The notes beneath the pieces are model-generated. The model was not told the DNA's origin. It worked only from the letters and a program-made list of their open reading frames with translations, and did not search any database. From Papaver somniferum (Eukaryota > Streptophyta > Magnoliopsida > Ranunculales > Papaveraceae), in the NCBI RefSeq assembly GCF_003573695.1, contig NC_039364.1:237502777-237566776 (forward strand): a DNA stretch of 64,000 nucleotides, read 5' to 3'. This document shows, one piece after another, positions 12,141 through 23,517 of this stretch; position 1 is the stretch's first letter; every line of letters begins with the position of its first letter. The position numbers and the translations under genes were made by a program.

Positions 12141-12741
12141 TTTAGAAAAAATCGAAGTACCACCTAAATGTAGCGGGTCAGACTCAAATTGAAAAGGTCG
12201 TTATCGTCAAGTCTATCTCCTATCCGTTTCCAACGACGCATACACAAGTAGAAACACTAGTGGTAACCAAAAAATTGTGCACATGCAAATGTCGGGGTTC
12301 ACTAATTCAGGTAAGCTTGGGTTACCTTTAGCAATATATACCTACAGTCAAAGACTGGTCAATGGTACGTGGCTAAAGCTTGTGGTGTTTCGGATGATAA
12401 CGCCCAGAGGGTTCACCGTACTAAACCACATGTTTTCCTAGAATCGGTGCCAGACGAATACTGCAATTGGTGTGTGCACGTGTTTTTTTTTAATAAAATA
12501 TTTACAAATAAAGAAATAAAATAATTATGTACAAATAATAAAAAAAAACTATAAAATAATAATAATACCTTATTTACAAAAACGAAATCTTGAGTACGCT
12601 ACTTACCCCTTTGGTAGGAAAATCCACAATAAATGCGAAATATAACCTGCACAACAAAGACAAGACTATATAGCCAAAGTAAAATCAAAGAAAATGAAAA
12701 TAAAAATAAAACTAAAAATCTAAAACCTGACCTAAAGGCAA

Positions 12742-12760
12742 GTCTGCGTCGGCGGTGCCA
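12742..12760 (-). promoter_or_regulatory. Element 1 primer-binding site
   Basis: Read on the - strand, TGGCACCGCCGACGCAGAC begins 5 bases inside the upstream LTR. It matches the corresponding site of element 2 (TGGCGCCGCCGACGCGGAC) with two changes. The TGGCGCC start is typical of Athila/Tat/Ogre elements. The priming tRNA is not assigned. Confidence 0.8.
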
Positions 12761-12765
12761 AAAAC

Positions 12766-13982
12766 TGATGTAGTTTTTACAGTGGTAAATAGAAGGTTCG
12801 TTGCTCGGACTTGGGAAGATATTGATTTTAGACTTAATGAAAGAAAATACTAAAACTAGCAAATAAAATAAAAGAGAATGACAATATTGAGAGATTACTG
12901 GGAATCAGGATTCCACCAAGCTCATGTTTTATGGTTCATATATTAATTCTCAAACAATTATAGCTCCAAAAAAATAACAATTATTGACTCTTAATCTTTG
13001 CCAAGGTAGATTTTATAAAACATTAATTGTAAATGGTAAGCATGAGTTATCAAAACACTTAAGCTAAGCATAACCCATCAAACTAAATCACAACTAATTA
13101 ATTTAAAATCATAATTCAAATTATATTAATGCAAAAGTCTTAAAAAGAAATTAATAAAATTACCACATTGATGAACATTGGCTTTCTCCGTCATCCCAGT
13201 TATGAGGTTTAGATCCTCATGTTGTAAATGAACGCTATAAAAAAATAGGTAGCATCATATTTATTGATTCAATGTGAAAAGGCTAAAAAATTTTTTGATT
13301 CCTCTCACTAATAGCATTGCTCGATTACAAGAAATATGAAATAATACTCTCACTATTTTTCTCAATCTCTCCTAAGAAAATATCTCCAAAAATGATTCCA
13401 TACGACTCCTTTTATAGTGGGGATTCCGAAATCCTTCCATAATTTTCTACATGAAATGATGTCAGTTTTTTATTTTCTGGCCAATGGAGTGGCGCCATGT
13501 GTCAGGATAATACAAAATCCTCCAATAAAAATATGCCACGTGTCAAATACTGCAGTCGGAATATTCTTTATTGGGGAAATATATCATTTTTAATTAATTC
13601 CAACCATAAGGAATAATATCTTGATTTGCTTCTTTATTTGCTTATTTTCTTCCTTAAACCACATATCTTCAAATATTCTTTAATTATTAATATCTTGCAC
13701 ATGGTCTCCACACTTCCACACATGATATGGCACACTTCTACACACTCCGTGGCTTTCTTACCACACTCCCATATCCAAATGATTGTCCAATATTCTTCAT
13801 GTTTCCTTTTGGGCCTAGCCCACTTCATTTACTTCTTTTGCGAGTAGAATTCCACATTTTGGTCCATCGAGCTTTATTTTCCAAAAATACCTACAAATAC
13901 ATAAATAGAAAAATAAGCACAAAATCGAGTACTAAAATTACATAGAATTGAGAACAAAATAAACACGTAAATGTGTCTACCA
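12766..13982 (-). repeat. Element 1 upstream (5') LTR
   Basis: 1217 bp with TG...CA ends. Transcription would run leftwards. The promoter position is not clear to me. Confidence 0.93.
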
Positions 13983-13987
13983 TTGAG

Positions 13988-14407
13988 GGTAAGGTGGAGC
14001 TGAATGAGGAGGAAGAACGAAGACAATTGATGGGTCATGATGATATTGTGGAGATGAATATGTTATCGGAGATTGAGAATAAGGTTGTGTTGAAGTTAGG
14101 AGATGTTCAAATTTCACATACGGAGAGTATGGAGAGAGTTATGGAAGCTGCAAAATTAATGTTGTTGCATTGTTGTACTAATGGGGGGGTTTGTGATGGC
14201 AATCAGGCTCAACTTAAAGAGGTGGTCATGAAGCAAGTTATTAAGTACAAAGAACGATTTCAAAAAGCAAATGCGGAGAAGAATGTTACTGCAGCTGGAA
14301 GGATTGATGAAGTTTGGATGAAGGAGTTGGTAGAAGTGGACAGCTCTATTCCTCGACAGACTTTGGAAGCTACTCAAATTCTTACAGAAGTTAGTAATGG
14401 ATGTTAA
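13988..14407 (+). pseudogene. LINE ORF1, 3' part
   Basis: An open frame of about 140 codons continues LINE ORF1 after the gypsy insertion, rich in Glu and Lys (VELNEEEERRQLMGHDDI...). It ends at 14407, 11 bases beyond the start of the next LINE frame (14397), an ORF1/ORF2 overlap common in plant L1s. Confidence 0.65.
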
Positions 14408-15196
14408 AATAATCAGCTGGAATGTTAGAGGGTTAAATGTGTTTGATAAAATGAATGCTTTGAAGGATTTGATTTGGAATCAAAAATGTGATGTTTGCTT
14501 AATTCAAGAGACCAAAATTATGAAAATGAATAGGTGGTTGGTGAAGTAGTTGTGGTACGATGATGATTTTGATTGGATTTATTTACCGTCGGTAGGAAGG
14601 AGTGGAAATAGTGGAGGTTTGCTTACAATTTGGAATACAAATAAGGTGTTCAAGGAAGAAGAGGGTGCGTGTTAATAATATTTCTACTGTTTTTTGTGCT
14701 AAGGTGACTGGAACTAAATGGGCAATCTGCAATGTATATTCTCCTTGTGATTATAATGAAAGGGAGATTTTTTGGAAGGATTTGGATGAGGTTAGAGGTT
14801 GGTGGAGAGGGCCAATTTGTTTTGCTAGAGATGTTAATGCAGTGAGAAGTGAGGAGGAGAGGAATAGAGGTGCTGCTGATCCAAGAAATAGTAGTTTTCT
14901 CAATGATTTCATTTTGAAGCAGGAATTGATGGACTTATCTTTGCTGGGAGGTGCTTATACTTGGTATGACATGCAAGAGGATCCCATTCTTTGCAGGTTA
15001 GACATGTATGTTTTCAGTATATATTTTGATCTTTTGTTTCCTAATGCTATTTAAATTGCTCTAGCTAGGGTGATATCAGATCATAAACCTATTTTGCTTG
15101 AAACTAAGCCTAATTTAAATTGTGAACTTTATTTTAAATTTGAGAATAATTGGTTGTTACATAAGGATTTTTTGAAAAAGGTGGAGGAGTGGTGGG
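14397..15196 (+). pseudogene. LINE ORF2 endonuclease domain (broken)
   Basis: Starts ATG 14397 with IISWNVRGLNV and CDVCLIQETK, the N-terminal motifs of the exonuclease-endonuclease-phosphatase fold that nicks target DNA for LINE insertion. Further on come AICNVYSP, ARDVNAVRSEEER (GGDFNAVR in active copies), GGAYTWYD and VISDHKPILLE (catalytic Asp-His). There is a stop at 14547-14549, a frameshift near 14660 and a stop near 15053. Replacement of the GDFN Gly and Phe also argues against activity. Gypsy element 2 cuts it at 15197. Confidence 0.9.
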
Positions 15197-16850
15197 TGGT
15201 CGAATTTTGATAGTGGTAAATAGAGTTGTCGTTCACTCAGACTTGTTGAGAATTTGTTTAAAGACTTAATAAAGAAAATAAGGAAAATATATACAAATAT
15301 GATGTCAGGATGAGAGAGGCTTGGACTCAGGATTCCACTGTTTTTCATGTTCATGGGGTTCAGAAATTAATCGTAGACATTTATAGCTCAAAACAAAGGA
15401 AATATCAACTCTATTCTTTGCCAAAGTAGATTTCATAAAATATTACGCGTAGGTCATAAGCATGGCGCATCAAAATTACTTAGAACTAAGCATGCTCCAT
15501 CAAACAAAGTCACGAGTAGTTAATAGAAATCATAACTCGTTAAAAATCAATTCAAATAGTAAATAAAAAATTAATTAAATTACCCCAGTGGTGAAATCCA
15601 GCTTCTTCCATTGTCCCAATCTTGGGTTTTAGCTCCTCATATTGTAGACACGCTCAAAGGATAATTTATTGCTCAAAAAGGTGTTTACAAATGATGAAAA
15701 TGGGAGAAAACGATTAAAACCGGGTTTGTAACAAATATAATTGTTACAAACCAAACTGTTACAGAGAACGATAAATGGTAATTGTCATTGTCACTGTAGC
15801 ACTACGACCCTCCAGTGTTGTGTCGTTGTCACTATAGATGAACGAAAGTTCTTTAGGGTCTTATGTTCTTCTTTCTCTCCTTCAATGGCAGCAACAGAGA
15901 CAAGCTCTGCAACTCTATTTATCACCCTTTTTCGTCCCCTAACTCTTCATATCCCTTCTCTGAGTCCTGTTTCACATTTATATACTCAGCTGCGTCACGA
16001 ATCTCCCGTAATAACTTGCCAAATCTTTGTAATAACTCCATGCAGTCACCGGGAATAATTTCCTGAATTAACTTCTTCACATGTCTGCAGGTACTCTGCA
16101 CACTCTCATCATCCTCAAACACGCTCCATAATAAGTTTAGCACGCTTCAAACTTATGCAAACCTTCAAAAGATGAAGTAAAAATCTCGAAGAACAAACGT
16201 GCCCTGTTTTTTTCCAAATCACACCACATTCCTATTTTCTCAAAATTAAAGCTCTTACCATCTATGTTATGATTAAACAGGCTTGTCTCAACTGATTTGA
16301 ACGAGAAAATATCCCCAAAATCTTCTCAACTTTAATGAAGCAAATCCTCTCATACACGTAGTCCCTGTTTTCACCCACATGTGATTGTAGCCAAAGTTAG
16401 TCGATTCTGACAACATTACCTACCCTGTTTAGTCAAAACATGATATTTGATTCCAATTCCAGCTGTTTAATCTCCTTCAAACTCGTTGAACACTTCACTG
16501 CAAATTCTCGGGTTTTCAAGAACCAATTTCCCGCCAAAAAAATGAATTTAAAACGAAGAAGAAAGGGTTGCCCCTTATCCAACAGCTGGGGTGCCCTTAG
16601 CAGTTGACGCCTTGGGGTGCAAATTATAAAGAAATTTCCCCTTATCAGTTGAGGTGCCCTTATCCAAATCTGGGGTCCATTTAGCAGCTATCTCCCGAGG
16701 GTCCAAATAGCACTTTTCGAGCAACTTTTTCCACACAAATGTTTATTGGCCAAAAATACCTACACATATAAAACACCATAATTAGTACAAAAATCGAGCA
16801 CTAACAATACAAACATTGAGGACAATTCAGACACAAAAATGTGTCTATCA
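15197..16850 (-). repeat. Element 2 downstream (3') LTR
   Basis: 1654 bp, colinear with 21189-23512 once the MITE is removed (about 1649 bp). It keeps the uninterrupted MITE target site at about 16440, which shows the ancestral sequence. Confidence 0.93.
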
Positions 16851-16852
16851 AT

Positions 16853-16853
<1 letters not shown>

Positions 16854-16885
<32 letters not shown>
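16854..16885 (-). repeat. 32-base C homopolymer at the polypurine tract
   Basis: The + strand reads 32 C in a row, a run of G on the coding strand, directly next to the downstream LTR. It sits where the polypurine tract primes plus-strand DNA. Element 1 has only GGGG at this point. Confidence 0.95.
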
Positions 16886-18268
16886 ACAAACTTATTATTT
16901 GCTAGTCCTCGAGCAAAACTAATCTAAAAAATAAAATTCTAACTCATTAGGTGGCCCTAGTGACCTAGATATAGTCTCGAGAGGGTTTACCAAAAGGTGT
17001 ACCCACAAAACCAGGACTTCTAATTGGTCACAAGTATCCAAAGAGCTATGAGGACATACATATTCTCAAAGATCTTGTGTTATACAACTATACATCTAGA
17101 TAAACATTGTAAGATGCATCCGCTATACAGCTAGATAAAGAGATATCCGCTATACAGCTAGATAAACATTATAAGATGCATCCTCTTTACAGCTGGATAA
17201 GATTAGGAGAGAGATAAAGATGAGAGGGACATCTGCTACACATCTAGACTAATTACGTGTGACGAGTTGAACCAGTGCTAGAAAGATCTTGTGCCAGATG
17301 GAAAGCGGACTAACAAAGCAACCAATATGCATCCCTCTTCGACTCTCTCATAGTGCTCAGTAGAAACAACGTCTTCTTTGGCTTCAACTGTTGATGATAA
17401 ACCCTCGAACCTCATAGAACCTTGACAATTTAACTTTTCTCCTTAATTTCTTGCTTGAAACTTCCTTATAGATTTCTACTTCCCTATGGCCTTATTGAAC
17501 AAAATGTAACAATGATTTTTTCAATTTTTTATTTTTTGCTCATAACAAGATAAAAATTTACATGACCATGAGAGAAGGACTTTAGAACTTGTATCTTCGC
17601 AATCTGTAGTCTCTTGGTATCATGAACTTCAACAACTTATATCGTTTGATTTTCTTTGCTCTTATATCTTCTTGTAACTAACTTTTATTTTTTTGAATTA
17701 TTCTTTTCTATTGTTGTTGCTAAACCTTAAACGTCTTCAACTTTCTTCATAGATTTTGGTGTCGCTCCGTTTGTTGATGATGATAAGTTTCTACTGAGAG
17801 AGAGTCGTAATCCAGTAACTAAGACTACATTGTGAGGTTGCTTTGTCTTTCTGGCATTTCCTTATGGCCTAATTTCCTTTCCATCATGGATGGTTAGGTC
17901 CACCACGATTACCCTCTAAAAGGAACATGTTCTCTCCTGAATGTCAAAGATCTCAATGTTTTTTTCTCTAATGTCTCGGTAGAATGTTATCCCTAGCAAT
18001 TCTAATTTCCATATTTTCGGTGAGAAACAGTATGTAAACTTAGCTAACCGGATACTATGTGACGCAAAAAGTTTCTCTCTTACCCCCAAACTTAAATCTA
18101 ACATTGTCCTCAATGTTCTAAAGATCAAATTAAAAACATGAACAAGGAGAAACTATTACCACTTGAGGGAAAAGAAATAAGGAAGAATATTACCGTGTCA
18201 CATGAAAATGGGTTACCTCCCAAGAAGTGCTAAGTTTAAAGTCTTCATCCAGACATTGGAAGAATTAG
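16886..18268 (-). other. Element 2 3' untranslated region with short repeats
   Basis: Non-coding and closely related to 7886-9390 of element 1. The motif close to ATCCGCTAYACAGCTAGATA recurs about four times at 17095-17250. Confidence 0.7.
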
Positions 18269-20080
18269 TCACCTCGTAGAATCATATAGTAGTAGGCGGA
18301 ATAACTGTGGGTCATCTGGATCAAAAAGTGTTACCCACAAGAAGAGGAAACTGCAACAGACCAAGAAGATACCGAACATACCCTTGCTTAAGATAACTAC
18401 ATCTAGTTGTGGTTCAGGTTCAATCTCTATAAAAGGGTCTAAATAAAAAGTTTTCATCGGTTGGATTTCCTCAAAGGCATTCTGAAGATCATGCTGAAGA
18501 GTCTGGAAATACTCAACTAAGAACTTAGAAGTGCATAACAAAAGCCTGAATAATTGGGGATCCTCTAAGTCAATCAGATTTGACTCACACATCTGACCAC
18601 AACGAAAGAGGTGGTCTTCCTTAAGAAAATGTGTCGACCCTATTCTCCTAAAGTAATTAGGTTTAGTCTCAAAACTTAATAACCGACACATCTGAAAATC
18701 ATATGTTCCCACAATTGGAAGAGAAGTTTTTGGTGGGAAAACAAAGTCAATATTGGTATCATAGCCTGGGTTAACCACGTCAACCAGAGGATGGGTATCT
18801 AACGACTGAGCTTTTTTATGGACATCATTAGGTTGGGGAAAACGTGTATGAAGATAATCTTGTAAGATGGTTGAGGCACAAATGTCAATTCCTATACAAG
18901 GGAATTTTTTAAGAGTTAATGGTAAGGTACCAGAAAAGTGATAATCACCCCCAAAATTAGAGTTTTCAGTGTCTCTAGATAGACTAGTCACAATCTCTCT
19001 AATTTCTAGATCATCAGATTCCTGAAAATGGTCAATTGATTCTTCTAAGTTATTATCAGGTAATGCATCCTTACTCATTCCTACGAGTTTATGGTCTTCT
19101 AAGATTAGTGTTTCTAAATCGCTAGACTCTAAAACATTATTCTTAGGGAAAACTCTTTCCTCTAAACCATCATCACAATCATATAAAGGATTATCAGAGA
19201 AAGTTTCTAGCAAAGGCTCATTAACTAAGGTGTTAATCATAGATACTTCCTCCGATTCACTGATAGGCACATCAAATAATGGATTATCCAAAACACTGCA
19301 GGCTAAAGGATCATGAACTACCTCGTTTAGAACGGTGGTATCTCTAGTCAAATCCTCATCCTTTTGAATAGGTGAATAATTATTAAAATTATTTGGATTT
19401 GTACTAGAAACAACATTATCATTATAAAGCTCAATCGGAGTAACAAATTCCTGATCACTATGCCTACATATTTCATGTTCTTCATCAATACTATCCTCAT
19501 CATAATCATCATTATAATAACATGAAAATGATCGAACCTTATCTAAACAAGTAGTGTTACCAATTCTAACATCTTCATCTTGATTATTATAAAAGTTATC
19601 CTCATTTTCACGGGTGATATAGGAAAGAATGTATTGGCAATCAAGAGTAATTCGAGCAGCTCTTTCTTTCGTCTTTAATTCAAGCCTACGTCTTGACTCA
19701 TCAAACTCACGTGTTGAATCAGTTAACTTACATGTTGACTCAGCTAACTTCCTGAGGTTATCTTCTAAAGAAGTTTCACTCATTTTTACTGTTCTTTCGT
19801 CCATAACTAAGTCATTTGTGTCCGCTAACTTATGTGTCGACTCAAGTAACTTATGTTTCGACTCAAGTATCTTACGTGCTTCATCTAGAGGATAGGAATT
19901 ATAATAATCTTGCTCGTATGACCGGTGGGCATGTGGATATTAATTGGGTTCACTATTGTATGACCCATAACCTTCAAAAGTTTGGCATTCCCAACCACTA
20001 TTCACACTATGGTCATAAAAATAATAATGTTCATATTTCTCAGTCGAATAATCATTGTATTGGTTATACCAGTTCGACAT
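18269..20080 (-). pseudogene. Element 2 ORF of about 603 codons, function unknown
   Basis: ATG at 20078-20080 with one in-frame TAA (19940-19942); from 19804 it is open for 511 codons. The N-terminus is rich in Tyr and Asn (MSNWYNQYNDYSTEKY). Next comes a Leu/Lys/Glu repeat (KILESKHKLLESTHKLAD, LAESTCKLTDSTREFDESRR) that could form a coiled coil. A long acidic Asn/Asp-rich middle has DNPLFDVPISESEEVSMINT and DNPLYDCDDG, related to the C-terminal part of the element 1 protease ORF. The end has a hydrophobic segment (MFGIFLVCCSFLFLWVTLF) and PQLFRLLLYDSTR. No catalytic motif is visible. Confidence 0.7.
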
Positions 20081-21161
20081 CCTAACTACAAGGGAATTCT
20101 AAACAAGCACAAAGAAGGCTGACTCGGCCACAACAAGCCTATTTTGTCTAGCAAACAAAAAGCATGATGGCTCCCTTAGATTGTTTCTAGACCAGCTTAT
20201 ATTCTTTCGAAAGGGATTTCGTTACAATTTAAGCAAACCCCTCTCGAATCAGTCTGAGTCAAAGTAAGTTGAATAGAGACGAGGGAAGCTCAGTGGAGAT
20301 TTGATACCCAAGGCCTCATCGGCATTACAAGGCGGCGCATTCAACTTACAGAAACCATCATGAACTTCGAAGTATGCTTAAAAGAGTAACCAATATTTTT
20401 CGAACGACTTTCCTATTAAGCTCGTTACCCTACGGTGTCGTTCTAGTCCAAATTTTAAGGCTTAGGTTCGCGTAGGTTACGTGTTCCTAAGGCGGGAAAG
20501 AAGGAAACGATGATGAAATCTGAGTCCTTATCTTATTTTGGCCAGGCCTTGCCATTTACTAGAAATTTAAAACCGTATTCGATTCCTCAACATATATGCA
20601 TACAAAATCATCCAGTAAACCCGCTGACAGGGGATTCGCGGGTGTTTAGAATTCTTACCTCCCGTTCCATACGGGGGATGAACCGTTGAAGTCGACTCAG
20701 GCCACCGACTCCAATGTCAGTGTACGAACCTGAGGGGCCGAGACAGTATCGTAAATGTCGTCCTTCCCTGCAGCAGTTTTATATTTAAAAAATTTACCCT
20801 TCCTTAGGGTAAAATAATAAAGTCCAATGTCCCAAAACTAAAGTTCAAAAGTGTCCAAAAATAAAAGATTACAAAAATAAAATCCTAATTATAGTTTCTA
20901 AAAATAAAAATAAATAAAATCTAAAAATAAAATCTAAAAATAAAATCTAATAAAAATGAAATAACTATATACAAAAATATTCTTCTTCACTCATTTTGGA
21001 TTTCTCTTTTCTTTCCTTCTTTGGCTTTGCTTTTCTTTTCAGCACTTCTTCTCTTTTTCTTTAGCTTAGCTCCAAGTCTGAAAGCAAACAGAAATACCAA
21101 AATACATAAAAAAGAACAAAAAGAAAAAAAAGAAAAAAAAAACTAAAAACAAGTCTATAAA
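20081..21161 (-). other. Element 2 5' leader
   Basis: The untranslated stretch between primer-binding site and ORF. The zone 20820-20960 has repeated AAAATAAAATCT units. No other coding signal is seen. Confidence 0.6.
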
Positions 21162-21164
21162 CAA

Positions 21165-21183
21165 GTCCGCGTCGGCGGCGCCA
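21165..21183 (-). promoter_or_regulatory. Element 2 primer-binding site
   Basis: On the - strand TGGCGCCGCCGACGCGGAC starts 5 bases inside the upstream LTR, at the same spacing as in element 1. Confidence 0.82.
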
Positions 21184-21188
21184 AAAAT

Positions 21189-23512
21189 TGGTCGAATTTT
21201 GATAGTGGTAAATAGAGTTGTCGTTCACTCGGACTTGTTGAGAATTTGTTTAAAGACTTAATAAAGAAAATAAGGAAAATATATACAAATATGATGTCAG
21301 GATGAGAGAGGCTGGGACTCAGGATTCCACTGTTTTTCATGTTCATGGGGTTCAGAAATTAATCGTAGACATTTATAGCTCAAAACAAAGGAAATATCAA
21401 CTCTATTCTTTGTCAAAGTAGATTTCATAAAATATTACGCGTAGGTCATAAGCATGGCGCATCAAAATTACTTAGAACTAAGCATGCTCCATCAAACAAA
21501 GTCAAGAGTAGTTAATAGAAATCATAATTCGTTAAAAATCAATGCAAATAGTAAATAAACAATTAATTAAATTACCCCAATGGTGAAATCCAGCTTCCCC
21601 CATTGTCTCAATGTTGGGGTTTAGCTCCTCATATTGTAGACACGCTCAAAGGATAATTTATTGCTCAAAAAGTGTTTACAAATGATGAAAATGGGAGAAA
21701 ATGATTAAAACCGGGTTTGTAACAAATATAATTGTTACAAACCAAACTGTTACCGAGAACGATAAATGGTAATTGTCACTGTCACTGTAGCACTACGACC
21801 CTCCAGTGTTGTGTCGTTGTCACTGTAGATGAACGACAGTTCTTTAGGGTCTTATGTTCTTCGTTCTCTCCTTCAATGGCAGCAACAGAGACAAACTCTG
21901 CAACTCTATTTCTCACCCTTTTTCACCCCCTAACTCTCCATATCCCTTCTATGAGTCCCGTATCACATTTATATACTCAACTGCGTCACGAATCTCCCGT
22001 AATAACTTGCCAAATCTCTGTAATAACTTCATGCAGTCACCGGGAATAATTTCCTGAATTAACTTCTTCACACGTCTGCAGGTACTCTGCACACTCTCAT
22101 CATCCTCAAACACGCTCCATAAGAAGTTTAACACGCTTCAAACTCATGCAAACCTTCAAAAGATGAAGTAAAAAATCTCGAGAATATCTCGAAGAACAAA
22201 CGTGCCCTGTTTTCTTCCAAATCACACCACATTCCTATTTTCTCGAAATTAAAGCTCTTACCATCTCTGTTATGATTAAAAAGGCTGGTCTCAACTGATT
22301 TGAACGAGAAAATCCCCCCAAAATCTTCTCGACTTTAATGAAGAAAATCCTCTCATACACGTAGTCCCTGTTTTCACCCACGCGTGATTGTAGCCAAAGT
22401 TAGTCGATTCTGACAACATTACCTACCGTGTTTATCCAAAACAGGATACAGTAGAAACTCTTTTAATTAATACTCGATTAATTAATAAACTCTCTTATAT
22501 AATACTTTTGACCGGTCCCAGTCGGGGACAACGTGCCAAATTAGTAATTCGCTAAAATTATAAGATAATACTTTTTTGATTACCTATGTAGGCCCCATAT
22601 GAAATATAAATTAATAATGCATTATATATATAGTCAATACATTAATGATTTACGAAGACTTTTTGAAAAATGATTTAATTGTCTTCTATTTTTTTGCTAA
22701 AATCAATATCGCATTGAATTTCATTTCTAATTTTTCATATCATTGTAAGAATTTTTGGTGTTGTTGGATTATCCTTGTTGTGCTTGCATAATGCTTTGGG
22801 AATTTCATCGGTCATTGTTGATTTTTGACACCTTTAAGATGAGAAGCCATATTGTGTTTATGATTTGTTTGTGTCGGTAGTATGATTTCATATTGTATTT
22901 ATATAAAATATTTTTTATATTTTAGTAAAATTATTTCATATTGTATTTCTATATGAAATATATATTTTATTTTTGGATTATCCTTGTTTGTTTAGAAACT
23001 AATTATTTGATATGAAATTTATCTATAAATTAATAATTATTAATTTATCGGTTAATTAATATCTCGCTTAATTAATAAAATTTGATGGTCCCGACAACAT
23101 TAATTTATAGAGTTTCTACTGTATTTGATTCTAATTCCAGCTGTTTAATCTCCTTCAAACTCGTTGAACACTTCACTGCAAATTCTCGGGTTTTCAAGAA
23201 CCAATTTCCCGCCAAAAAAATGAATTCAAAACGAAGAAGAAAGGGTTGCCCTTTATCCAACAGCTGGGGTGCCCTTAGCAGCTGACGCCTTGGGGTGCAA
23301 ATAATAAAGAAAGTGCCCCTTATCAGTTGAGGTGCCCCTTATCCAAATCTGGGTTCCATTTAGCAGTTATCTCCCGAGGGTCAAAATAGCACTTTTCGAG
23401 CAACTTTTTCCACACAAATGTTTATTGGCCAAAAATAACTACACACACATAAAACACCATAATTAGTACAACTGACATTGAGGACAATTCAGACACAAAA
23501 ATGTGTCTATCA
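21189..23512 (-). repeat. Element 2 upstream (5') LTR with nested MITE
   Basis: TG...CA ends. It contains 675 bp of inserted DNA (MITE plus TA duplication) that 15197-16850 lacks. Confidence 0.93.
22449..23121. mobile_element. Pogo/Emigrant-type MITE
   Basis: Terminal repeats CAGTAGAAACTCT (22449) and its inverse AGAGTTTCTACTG (ending 23121) extend into matching AT-rich sequence. The TA duplication lies at 22447-22448 and 23122-23123. The termini resemble the CAGTAAAACCTCTATAAATTA type of Emigrant/Lemi pogo-like elements. No transposase ORF. The sister LTR carries the empty site, which proves the borders. Confidence 0.9.
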
Positions 23513-23517
23513 GTGGG

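Larger units (their letters stand above)
6652..13982 (-). mobile_element. Ty3-gypsy element 1 (Athila/Tat-like), gag-protease only
   Basis: LTRs at 6652-7875 and 12766-13982 begin TG and end CA, and the 5-bp target duplication TTGAG (6647-6651 and 13983-13987) is perfect. Coding and primer-site order put it on the - strand. The 4.9-kb interior encodes gag, an aspartic protease and a C-terminal tail only. No reverse transcriptase, RNase H or integrase is present, so mobilisation would need a helper. The two LTRs differ at about 9 of the first 280 positions by eye, so the insertion is not recent. Confidence 0.93.
15197..23512 (-). mobile_element. Ty3-gypsy element 2 (Athila/Tat-like), non-autonomous with a private ORF
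   Basis: LTRs at 15197-16850 and 21189-23512 (the latter enlarged by a MITE) have TG...CA ends and a perfect 5-bp target duplication GTGGG (15192-15196 and 23513-23517). The interior (16851-21188) holds one ORF of about 603 codons on the - strand. It has no recognisable gag, protease, reverse transcriptase or integrase. Its 3' untranslated region and ORF C-terminus are related to element 1. Confidence 0.93.
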
